Positions 54,901 to 64,000 of a stretch of DNA of 64,000 bases are shown here, one piece after another. Numbering within the stretch: position 1 is the stretch's first letter; every line of letters begins with the position of its first letter. A program made the position numbers and the translations under genes. Under the pieces are notes generated by a model, which did no database searches, had not been told where the DNA came from, and saw only the letters and a program-made list of their open reading frames with translations. The stretch lies in assembly GCF_020085105.1 (NCBI RefSeq), contig NC_058051.1, positions 5,290,001 to 5,354,000 on the forward strand, written 5' to 3'. Origin of the DNA: Siniperca chuatsi. Taxonomy: Eukaryota; Chordata; Actinopteri; Centrarchiformes; Sinipercidae.

Positions 54901-56845
54901 TGATGATTTTCAGTCTGGGAAAGGAGGTCACTTATTATTCTGCCAAAATTTCCAACCCTTCACTTCTTCCTTACCTCCTTCTTGTACAGCTGAACTGTAT
55001 CTCTCCATTCAGTGTCCTCCAGCTCTCCCAACAACTCCAAACTGAAAGGGACAAACCAAGTGAGAAGAGCTCACATATGTGCATAGTGTTGAAAGGCTAA
55101 AGGTGATGCCGTCAGAGGATAGAGACATGTAGCTGACCTGCCCTCCTCCATCTCCTCTGTAGAGACCTCCACCACATGCTGCTGGCCACAACTGTCCTGA
55201 AGGAAAAATGACACAAATACATCTGTGATTGCTGAAAACTAGGCACTTGACCAATCAAGATGTGAAGCATCAAATGCAGTGAATCAGAGCATAACACAAA
55301 TTACTGCCATAGACAATACAAAACAGACAAAACATTCATGCTGGGCGATCAGAATGTCATAAGACAGAACCAACAAATATAAAGCAATCAAAGAAAATCA
55401 AAGAATAAATATGCTTAGTTCACCCACACCAACTTTGGAGGTGGATGTTTGCATATATGGCTACTGTGTAAACAGGAATACAGTTCCACCCAGTAAGTGC
55501 ATGCGAATCAAACAGATGGTAGGCAGCTTTGGTAATAAATTCTGGTGAAGCAAGATGAAGTATTTACTACAACTTGAGTGATGTGGATTTTTGAAGGCCA
55601 ATATTTTAAACTAAAGCTGGTAATTGCTAAGATTTTGTGCCAATGAATGTATTTGTCAAAAATTACAAGTATACAGTGTTTTCTGCTGAATTTATTTCTT
55701 GCCAGTGTGGAAAAGACTCTGTAACAGCATTTCAGACACTAAAACTCATGAACTTCTTTCAAGGTTAGAGCAGTACGTTAAATGAAGAAATCATTTACAC
55801 ATAACTGAACTTCAAATTAATTTACCGACTGGACTAAGAAACTAACATTTCAGTGCAGGTTTTATAATAGCTATGATAATAGCTATGCCCAATCTAATAT
55901 TTTAGACCAGGCCAGATTCAGCAATTATGAGTGTAAACCCAGTCCTGTAAGTGTCTTAAAGAACATAAAAGGATAATGTGGGACAAAGTGACATGCGGGT
56001 CAGTTGCAATTTTTGCAATGTCAAGAGAAATCCAGTTTCAGTAATAATGCCAGGTGTCAAGTAGGTTTTAAAACGGAGTAGGAATTAATTTATTTTCTCA
56101 CTTTTATTAGCAGAATATCTGCCAAAGCCAGGGGGCAGGAGCAGCAGCGGGCAAGGACAGCAAGCCGCGGACGCCAGTGAAACACAATCAGGAGGAGACC
56201 CAAGGACAGCACGGCAGCCAGACGACACACCCACACCTGCCAGCGCACCCACTTATACCCCTGAACATCCTGGTGGGGCAAAGGAGTCAGACGATCCATT
56301 CAGATTCAAACAGAGGTTTCTATCCATACAGCTGGTTAGCTTGTCAGCACCCACATTACATGATAAAAAGTCACAGTCAAAAGCCAGATTGTGACAGCGG
56401 CTTGTTTTGCTTTCGACAGTGATACCTGAACCAAATGTGACAGAAAATATTAAAAACCACTGATTCTATACTATGTCTGTAAATATAGCAAGGGTAGAGA
56501 GACCTACGCACCAATTCTACATCTACAGCTGACAGGTGTCAATGTACGTTTTCACACCACATCAAGCAAGTGAAGCACACCACTACCGCTTCAGCATGTC
56601 CGTCTGTCAACAAAGACTCTGCAACTTATATTAACTTATATTTCTTATATTTGTTGTATTTTCCCCAGTTTTTACTCTTTGCTTTTCTTGTCTATATCTA
56701 ACTCTTTGTTGCAAACATCATTTGCCAAACTTGTGGCCATTGTCGTTTTAGCGGAAAACACTGTGGAGGTTCTTACCATATGTGATTTAGGGCTGAGCAG
56801 GGGGTCTTGTTGGCTGGTTGAGGGGAGTCCACTCTGTGGCTCCAT
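36952..56845 (-). CDS. atp13a2: Polyamine/cation-transporting P5B ATPase ATP13A2
   Basis: Lysosomal/late-endosomal P5B-type ATPase; human ATP13A2 exports polyamines and is mutated in Kufor-Rakeb parkinsonism. Twenty-eight coding exons join with consistent phases from ATG 56845 to TAG 36952, giving 1154 residues (human 1180). First exons: 56845-56777, 56269-56102, 55196-55138, 55041-54975, 54886-54807. Actuator loop: LTGESVPV across the 52381/52040 junction. Membrane P5 motif PPALPAAIT is in exon 50660-50472. Phosphorylation site [12 protein letters not shown] is split at 50472/50367. N-domain KGSPEMV is in 48719-48563. P-domain MVTGDN is at the 43285/43144 junction, and [18 protein letters not shown] is in 40771-40619. 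C-terminal membrane exons run from 40482 to 38175; the last exon is 37119-36952. The donor near 42966 (gttggt) is the weakest boundary. Confidence 0.97.
37226..37400. repeat. Dispersed repeat, copy shared with 62.6 kb
   Basis: gacattttgactta..agcaggaaaa, acacaggtgttaac and attaacgatgg recur in order at 62630-62690. The motif is a common teleost repeat. It lies in the last atp13a2 intron. Confidence 0.6.
41236..41705. repeat. Dispersed repeat, copy B
   Basis: Same family and orientation as 28655-29500; shares cccccttgttaacctgctca, gctctgtgctttgtctc and a 3' block ending ttctctacagcag. It lies in an atp13a2 intron. Confidence 0.65.
42662..42765. mobile_element. Tc1-like transposon end fragment
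   Basis: cagtgcattaggaaagtatt followed by cacattttgttatgttacag and ccttattccaaaatgga match the general sequence of the terminal region of salmonid/teleost Tc1-like elements. The other end is missing. It lies in an atp13a2 intron. Confidence 0.7.
43648..46822 (+). mobile_element. Decayed DIRS-type retrotransposon
   Basis: Bounded by inverted repeats of about 140 bp: 43648-43787 and 46682-46822 (for example cccacaggtgtgataaattt on the right and its near-complement on the left). A gag-like frame runs 45344-45715 (+). Further on are reverse-transcriptase pieces of DIRS type, [20 protein letters not shown] near 45935-45997 and [20 protein letters not shown] near 46190-46250, in different frames. 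The catalytic YLDD region reads NYLEAC and is frameshifted. No RNase H, methyltransferase-like or tyrosine recombinase part is seen, so large deletions are inferred. The element sits in the atp13a2 intron between exons 48349-48238 and 43409-43285. Bounds are approximate. Confidence 0.8.
43995..45260 (-). mobile_element. 5'-truncated LINE nested inside the DIRS element
   Basis: The minus strand carries three reverse-transcriptase blocks in order: [17 protein letters not shown] (before 44990), then [20 protein letters not shown] and ITCGVPQG (44880-44566), then [15 protein letters not shown] (near 44490). YADD is the polymerase active site. This order is typical of Jockey-superclade LINEs (L2/CR1/Rex1). 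A frame break separates the GVPQG and YADD parts. The 3' end is an AT-rich simple-repeat tail at 43995-44045. No endonuclease domain remains. Confidence 0.85.
46549..46860. repeat. Inverted repeat pair at the DIRS right end
   Basis: The block 46590-46645 (gtttacctatgtaaacacag, then ttttatgaatgaaagt) is nearly the reverse complement of 46805-46862. The tcacatggttaca word occurs on both sides (46554, 46808). This palindromic arrangement overlaps the right terminal repeat. Confidence 0.7.
51157..51525. repeat. Intronic dispersed repeat, copy 1
   Basis: Shares with two neighbours the blocks gtaaacaaacaaagtt, attcagtgt, ttcattgtgtgtacc and tagtggtcaaaaactccaca, in the same order and orientation. 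It lies in the atp13a2 intron between exons 51879 and 51094. No coding potential. Confidence 0.7.
51553..51830. repeat. Intronic dispersed repeat, copy 2
   Basis: Starts about 30 bp after copy 1. It contains ataaacaaacaaaagttctg, atgcattgtgtgtatgcttg and tagtggtcaaaatctctaca in the same order. Confidence 0.7.
52990..53305. repeat. Intronic dispersed repeat, copy 3
   Basis: Contains tgtaaacaaagtttctgttt, acattgtgtgtattcttgaa and tctactagtggtcac in the same order as copies 1 and 2, but lies in the next larger atp13a2 intron. Confidence 0.65.
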
Positions 56846-57627
56846 CACACTACCTACATAATAGACAAAGACAATAATTCCATGAACTGAGCAGGACTAT
56901 ACACACCCTAAAAGTCAATATTAACCAAACACACACTTCGCCGCTCTAGTTGAGTCGATGTTTTTGCAAATTGCAAAAACCTTTTTAGTGGCATAATTTA
57001 AATCATATATTTTGTTTGAACTCAGTGGTGAAAGATAAACACATGGCAGGTTTTTATCTGTGCAATGTGGTCTAAACTGGCCTGAGTTGAGCTCATGCTT
57101 CATGACCCAGTTATGAGACTCCCCTTAAACTTTACAGCATACATTTATAGTCTGGGTCAGTGTGGTTAAAAAAAACAAAAAACTACTGTGTTTTTGGATG
57201 TTCAATTCAATGAATCCCTCTGCAAAAAGCTGCAGATTAATTCTAGAGGAAAAAAAGAGGATACAATTAAAAATATGTGACATAGTGGGAGATTCAAGAG
57301 TTACCATAAACTGTAATGCTCACTAAACACACACACCTGAGTACGACGGAAACACTTTTAGCTCCTATAGAAACATTCATTTTTAAGGTCTACAGAGGAG
57401 GGTAAAATATCCCATAAAGTATTATACGATTGCTATAAACTCATAGTTAAGTCCATATATTAGTAGTATACAATAACCAAGGAGATTAAAAAAATACCAT
57501 AAAGTGCAGTAAAGTAATTTGTTTGTTAACCGGATGCTTGCTTCCGCTTCCAAAGATCTGGAAAATATCGGAACAGAACCAACTTCCTTCACATTAAAAC
57601 GCATTAGAGGAAGAAACTGAGCTTACC

Positions 57628-57648
57628 GTCAAGTCGACCCCGTAAGTC
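57628..57648 (-). other. atp13a2: Possible atp13a2 5'-UTR micro-exon
   Basis: On the minus strand a 21-bp segment lies between a good acceptor (catatttatttcag) and a good donor (gtaagc). It precedes the ATG exon, whose acceptor is near 56854. Inferred from splice signals only; alternatively the segment is the end of a longer first exon. Confidence 0.35.
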
Positions 57649-59204
57649 TGAAATAAATATGTTCCCGAAATGATAAAGATAGCCTGGAGAGTGAGATAAT
57701 CTCAGTGCTGCTGCATTTCACCTTCCCCCTTTTTACCTGCGTGCGTTGCCTCGAGCGTCTGATACCGGACTGCTATAACTTGTTTAACCGGTTTAAAAAG
57801 CAAATCTGGGAAACGAGTAAACCAAGAATTAATATCTTGTTAACAAAGGAATGCGGAAAAATGCAGAAAGAAAGACGATCGAACGCGTCTATTACACGCT
57901 GTTGCCACGACCGTGGACGCTACAGGACACATAAACACAAAGACGAACGGTGCTGGTATAGTCTCTACATGTGTGTTGTCAGTTTAATATTATTAATTCG
58001 TGGTTTGTTCATAAATATGACGAAACCAACAACCTCATAGGAAAGACAGACGGCTCAACATTGTCGCATAGTTCGATACAGGAAGCTAAACTTCTCTTCG
58101 TCAATAAATATTTGATAGTTTTACTCTTCTTTGGCACCAACATAGTCTTATCAAAGCCACAAAACAGCATCATTTAGGCCAAACAATTTAGTTTAACATC
58201 AAGTTATCATTAAGGTAACAGCTTCCTCATGATAAGAGGGTATGTTTGTTGTGAAGGACACCAGAACATATGTTAATATGTATTAATTTCCTGTAGCTGT
58301 AACTACTTGTTGCTCTCCTGTGGACATTGATCTACATACACAGCACAACATACACACTGCTCAAGAAACCAAAGAACTGACTCATCTGTGCTTTCACTCA
58401 TTCAGCAGGATTGTAGTATAATGTCATGTGAAAGTTTGTCAAGGCGAATGTGACCAAGTTATTTTGCCAAATCACATGCTTGCTTTGTTCTAACTAGGCC
58501 AATCTCTACTAAAAGTAGCCTAAAAAAGTAGCAGCTCTGCAATCAATCCCCACTGGCATTTGAGTTTAAAGTCATTCATCATTACTGTGTGTCAGACTAT
58601 TTGGAATTACCTGTTTAAAGTCATATCTATTTGACAATAAAGCTGCACCGTAGCAGCCATTATTTCCTTAATGTCTAAAGTGGTATTTAATTCCACCTGG
58701 TTTCAAGTAACAAATTCATTCACATGCCTTACCTAAATAGACTGTCTCAACACACACACAGGAATTCGAGGCATCTGAAAGTCATCATTTAAATTACCCT
58801 TGTCCCAGGGATCAATCAATAACTCTGTTCAAAGGGCCACCTACATCTGGAGGACAGGAGGACTTCCAACAAGGCCACAGTGGATATAGTGGATATTATA
58901 TCCTACAAATATGACTTTATAAATCCTACTCTGTCCAATGAGCTGTGGATTATCCTACGAGAGACCTGGCTTTCGGTTTCATCTTTAACCAGACCATTAC
59001 ACAGGGCAAACTTTCTGCAATGTCAAAAAAGGGAAATGATATGCACAATTGACTAGACAGACACAGGACAGTCATCTGAGCTGATGATGCAAAAAAAACA
59101 ACTCTAAACCTCAAATAGCACAACACCAGCTTCATCTGGCTATGCTAATGCCAACAACCTACTCGATTGTTTGGTGGGCCAGCACGACACCTACAATACC
59201 TGGC

Positions 59205-59550
59205 TCTGTTAAAGGGACAGTTCACCCCAAAATCAAAAACACATATTTTTCCTCTTACCTGTAGTGCTATTTATCCATCTAGATTGTTTTGGTTCGAGTT
59301 GCTGAGTTTTGGAGATGTTGGCCGTAGAGATGTCTGCATTTTTTGGATATAATGGGACTATATGGCACTTGGCTTGTGGTGCTCAAAGTGCCAAAAAAAT
59401 AAATTTGAAAAACTCAACAGCAATGTCTCTTTCCAGAAATCATGACCCGGTTACTCAAGATAAGCCGACTTTTGAAAAATTTTGAGATAGTAGGTTTTTC
59501 CGAAGTACAATATCTCGGCTCTCCTTTGCTTTTTTTAGCTGTTCGATTTG
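59205..59550. repeat. Abundant teleost repeat (gggacagttcaccccaaaat)
   Basis: The segment starts aaagggacagttcaccccaa and carries cctcttacctgtagtgctat, ggcttgtggtgctcaaagtg and tctttccagaaatcatgacc in the order I know from a very abundant spiny-rayed-fish repeat. Classification is uncertain. Confidence 0.7.
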
Positions 59551-59614
59551 CTGCTCCACCGTTCTTTATCCATGTTTGTTAGTTAGCAGCTAACTATCTA
59601 TCAGAATGGATAAT

Positions 59615-59616
59615 AT

Positions 59617-59692
<76 letters not shown>
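59615..59692. repeat. (CA)n-(TA)n microsatellite
   Basis: About 25 bp of AC followed by about 52 bp of AT. Confidence 0.95.
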
Positions 59693-59698
<6 letters not shown>

Positions 59699-61497
59699 AC
59701 AGAAATAATACCAAAACCCAGGCCTATATGTTAAAGTGCCAGTTGAATTTCAACAAGGTCCACTATAGTCCATGCAAATATGAAAAAAGGACAAGGAAAT
59801 ATTCTGATTCACACATGGAAGACACAGAGAGAGAGAGAGAGTTCAAAAGGACCCCTTTGCAAAATTTAGCCCCCCTTCCCAACAAGCCTGACATGGTTGG
59901 TACCAATGGATGCCTTAGGTCATCTAGTTTCATATGATACCAGTATCTTTACTACTAGCTTTTACACCGGCCTTGCCGCTATCCAAATTCCCACGGCCAC
60001 CTGACTCATCGTCGTCATTCTTATTTGCAAAAAAAGTAACTTTCCATTAATTGGTTCGTATTTCAACAAATACACTCAATTTATTTGATTTGATAAACAA
60101 ACAAAAACAAAGACAGGATGAGGCCACAGTTGGTGGGGTTTTGGAGTGGATAATTCGTGCCCAGTGAATCATTTGTGCTTGGGTCTAATCGATATTTCGA
60201 TATTAATAATGGGTCACATGACTATGTATAATGTGAAAGGGGACGCTCGTGGTGATGAACCAAAAGAGAATTATCACCCAACTCTGCAGTTCCCCTCAGC
60301 TCTACGGAGCGTTTTAGTGTCTTTCAGCTCATTGTTTTGGTTTTACAACCACTCACCAGTGTCATTTCCAGCAGCAACGGCAGCTGTTTTCAGCGAAAAG
60401 CTTTAATATACCCCACTGTACGCTGCCTGCCCAGCACCAAACTACAGACAAATATATCAACTAGCTGGTGAACATTGTGAAGTATTTCAATCAATTATTG
60501 CAGGTTTAAAGACGTAACATAAACAACCATTTTTGATATGCATTCAATTTGTTTTTTAAACAATTGTGACCAAGATATGTCATTTTACAGTAAAAAAATT
60601 AACTTGCCAGTTCTCTCTGGAGACCTGTTGACCATTTCTTCACTTCAATTTCTTGTTATTTAATCGGCCTAGTGTACATACGCCAATACTGATATCTGCT
60701 ATAAGCTAATAAAGGCAGATTTATCAGTTGGGCTCCAATTGATTTTGCACTTTACACAAATGTATTCACTTACTAACAACACACATGGCAGTAGTGCTTA
60801 GTAGCAGTGGTAGCAGCAGCAGTTACTGCAGTAGTGCTTGTATTAGCACCTGTATTAGTAGTAGTCCAGTAGTGAAGTATGTGGATTATCTGTTCTAGAC
60901 GAAGAGGGACAGTGTTTCTGAAAAGCTTTTCTGAATTTAAATGCCACTCTTCACTGCTGTGAGGACCACAAATTAAATTCCTTCCACCTCCATTGTAATG
61001 GGGAGGAAGCAGAGATGAATATCTTACTGTCAGCTATGCAAATAAAACTAAAACATCTGCTTGGCTTGATACCATTAGAGGTAGAGGTGTTTTTCTTGTT
61101 TCGTAATTTATGTGAAACAACCCTTTAAACTCCACCATCAGTATAGGCACGTTTGTATTTAAAGAACAGTTCTGATGTAGCTTACATAATGATAGGACAT
61201 AACAGGAAATGTAATGCATTTTATTTGCTTAATGAGTTTGTTTTACCGAACAACGGTAAGAGAAATTGGTAAATTTGTAGGCGAGCTGCCAGCAAATTAC
61301 TCTGTCAGTTGTTGCCATTTTAAAACCTACAGTCAGTCAACATTTGTAAGCACTAAGCCGTTTTAAGCACGCAAGCTACCGCCTTCAGCTGGTATTTGCT
61401 AACGGTTAACGATAGCAAACACATCTGTATAGCTTGACTGTCTGCTCTCACGAGGGAAAGGTAAACATTATTTAATAGTATTCAAACATCCTTACCA

Positions 61498-61690
61498 CGC
61501 CTGTCCTTCTTCTGGTCACGATGACAGCCTCCACATTACTTTATTTCACACCATCGTAACATAAATGACAGGTTGTCTTCTCACCAGACATTGAAGGTTC
61601 TTCAAAACAGTTAGCTATCCCAGCTACAAACTATACCTTCCTACGGAACGTCACATGGTCCAAAATAGTCACAAGCGTGCCCACGTGCAG
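61498..61690 (-). promoter_or_regulatory. atp13a2: Candidate distant first exon/promoter of atp13a2
   Basis: The minus strand has a strong donor, GGCGTG then gtaagg, whose last exon base is 61498. Upstream lie E-box words: CACATG in gtcacatggtc near 61651-61661 and CACGTG at 61682-61687. Splicing this exon to 57648-57628 and then to the ATG exon would leave an in-frame TAA before the ATG, consistent with a 5' UTR. A 16-codon upstream ORF (MSGEKTT...) would be present. It may instead serve another transcript. Confidence 0.3.
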
Positions 61691-62204
61691 AAATAGCGTA
61701 ACGCTAATGCCAGTTGGTGTTGTTTGCTGTGGAAGCGTATTGCTGACAAGAAACTGCTCATCCCATCCATATCTATAATTACATTTTGTATAAGTTTGAT
61801 TAAAAATGTCTTTCTAAGATTTCTATTGATTCTTTGTCTGTTTTTTCTTTTAATGCTTTTGCCAATTACATTCTACAAATTTCCATTACGACTGGTTTTA
61901 ATTTACAGAAAACCACACATATTACATTATATTATATCAGGGTATCCTTTGTAAAGTGCCAATAAGTTTCAACTTATGGCTTTAAAGCATTTAATGCTTT
62001 ATAGCTCCATTTTAAGCCATTTAGAAGAACAACTATTGGATTGCCAGTTTGTGAATCCCTTTGGCTGGTGTTTACCCTCCTTATGCATTGCACTGGCTTT
62101 TTTAAAAGAGATACATTCTTTACGTATTACATATTATAACTGTAATATTAACCTGGTTACTGTAGAGCCCCTGTTTATATGCAGCTGGTCAGTAATTTCC
62201 ACCC

Positions 62205-62300
62205 TTAGTACTTCTATTCCTGTGTGCACTGACGTGATAGTGAGCTGCTGTAACAAAAGTTTCCCCTCGGGGATCAATAAAGTATTTCCGATTCTGATTC
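62205..62300 (+). mobile_element. LINE 3' end fragment (Rex1/L2-type)
   Basis: gctgctgtaacaaaagtttc, then ccctcggggatcaataaagt and an attctgattc tail, form the plus-strand counterpart of the 3' end at 24075-24125. Only the 3' end is recognised. Confidence 0.7.
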
Positions 62301-62619
62301 ACCCAAACCACTACTGTTTTATTTAGTAACCCTGCTAAGCGTATTCATGGCCGAGAAGAAAACGTGTTCCTCTCTCAGAATTCCAGCTGTGGTACCCAGG
62401 TTTCTCTTAATCCTGTAACCTAATTGAGGAAATCAGCTTTATTGTTTACATCATGTTTAAGAAGTTACTGCAGAAAGCTGGGAAGAGTCATCATTTCATG
62501 CACGGTAATATATACTTCCCACCAAGGTTCTTTAAACCATTCAGTGCTCAGTAAATCTCATAAACAAAACATTATTGTTGAAAGAATACAAATAGTGACC
62601 ACATCCCAATAGACCCTTT

Positions 62620-62885
62620 TTTTCACGGCGGACATTTTGACTTGTCAAAGCAGGAAAAGCAAACAATAATAACTAACGATGGGTTCATTCCATTAAGTTT
62701 CCAAGTAAGCAATGTCAGTGATCCATTTAGCTCCTTCAGTTTCAGGCTCCCGGTATTGTATGCATGCTGTCTCACTGTCACATTGTCATAGTGTACTGGG
62801 ACACTTAGTATAACAGAGCTATTGTTAATGCTATCAGTAACACCTGTGCTTTTTCTACAATGGCCTATTATGCATGCACACATAC
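62620..62885. repeat. Dispersed repeat, copy shared with 37.2 kb
   Basis: Begins cggcggacattttgacttgt and shares the cattttgact, agcaggaaaa and taacgatgg blocks with 37226-37400. The remainder to 62885 has no coding potential. Confidence 0.6.
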
Positions 62886-63599
62886 ACCATCTTCTCTTTA
62901 GGCTTTGACTGGAGCTTTATAACAACATATGCAAGTTTATTATCATAACATCAGACCAAATTATCTCATTATAACAAAAAATATTTGAGATATGTTGTTG
63001 TTGTTATAACAAGAAAAGTTTTAAGGAGACATCTCATTAGATAATCTAAGTTGGTATCTCATTATAACAAGAAGAATGAAAGTAAAATAACAGTATCTTG
63101 TTATAATGAGCCATTTATTTTTGTGTGGAGACTTTTTGGCAATTCAAAATGTCTCATTAGATCCTTCAATATTGTTGTGTACTGCAATGAAAATTGTAAA
63201 GGCAATCAACATGAGTAATGTGTTCTTTCCTAATCCAAAAACATCTATTTAACTTCCACATCGTTAATGAACACATATTTAAATATTTACAGTGTGAATA
63301 CAATTTCAGGAGCATTTCCAAATGAGTAAACACAACAGAGCCTAGTATTTTCACAATGCAGAGAAATAGCAGAAATGCGGTCCATGTTGCATCACTCAAA
63401 ATATTTTCCAGCACCCTTTTCTCACACTTTCCTGTCTTCTGCTCCCTTACACAATCCCACTCACACACATCCACACACTCACATCGCACACTCATGAAAA
63501 TAATAAAGGGTGCTGAAGCAGGCAAAAGTTCCTGGTTGACTCTTAATTTAACTTTGAGGTATTATTAGTGGATCTTGAGCCAGCTGGATTTTCATATGT

Positions 63600-63891
<292 letters not shown>

Positions 63892-64000
63892 CTGTGGGAT
63901 AATAACACAGTTGTCATCTGTTGTTTGCTCCATCATGAATCATTTTTCGTATACATTTTTAATGTTGGGTCTTGAGACATCAATGTTGGTAAATCGGTCA

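Larger units (their letters stand above)
57720..61490. other. Repeat-rich region upstream of the atp13a2 coding exons
   Basis: No supported coding exon. It includes a common perciform-type repeat (59205-59550), compound (CA)n(TA)n microsatellites, other dispersed-repeat pieces near 60.2-60.5 kb and a copy of the 36.57-kb repeat near 61.05 kb. Confidence 0.5.

Noticed and set aside
57705-58040. 111-codon plus-strand ORF upstream of atp13a2
   Set aside because: No recognisable homology or domain; most likely chance in the atp13a2 5' flank.

Overview
The window is vertebrate nuclear DNA, almost certainly from a ray-finned (teleost) fish. The genes are split by many introns, several under 150 bp, with GT-AG boundaries. 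The background is rich in teleost-type dispersed repeats (Tc1-like ends, hAT-like non-autonomous elements, LINE 3' ends, a DIRS element) and in (TA)n, (TG)n and (CA)n microsatellites. I see no bacterial operon, CRISPR array, phage or tRNA/rRNA gene.

Layout, left to right. (1) 196-4851 (+): mmp23, a matrix metalloproteinase with ShK and Ig modules, missing its first exon(s) beyond the left edge. (2) 6727-20460 (-): cdk11, the PITSLRE kinase, with 19 coding exons that join in frame to about 798 residues; it converges on mmp23. (3) 23108-23706 (+): smim1, a 72-residue single-pass membrane protein. (4) 24985-25749 (-): three exons with matching phases forming the 3' part of a gene I do not recognise, ending in a poly-Asp run. 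(5) 29807-34352 (+): szrd1, complete, 159 residues. (6) 36952-56845 (-): atp13a2, a P5B-type ATPase, with 28 coding exons joining to 1154 residues and a possible 5'-UTR structure reaching 61.5-61.7 kb. (7) 63600-63891 (-): the last two exons of sdhb, running off the right edge.

Human counterparts of all six recognised genes lie on chromosome 1p36 (MMP23B/CDK11B, SMIM1, SZRD1, ATP13A2/SDHB), so the window is a compacted, rearranged piece of that conserved block. The genes are not a functional operon: they cover matrix proteolysis, transcription/splicing kinase, red-cell membrane protein, RNA-binding-type protein, lysosomal polyamine/cation transport and the mitochondrial respiratory chain.

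Mobile DNA is concentrated in the intergenic gaps and in atp13a2 introns. The clearest structure is a decayed DIRS-type element (about 43.65-46.82 kb) with inverted terminal repeats, carrying a 5'-truncated LINE inside it, all within one atp13a2 intron. The most interesting open questions are the unidentified minus-strand gene at 25 kb, the GC-AG intron of mmp23, the paired ETS-like palindrome at the cdk11 promoter and the distant E-box-containing candidate promoter of atp13a2. No wholly new biological system is evident.
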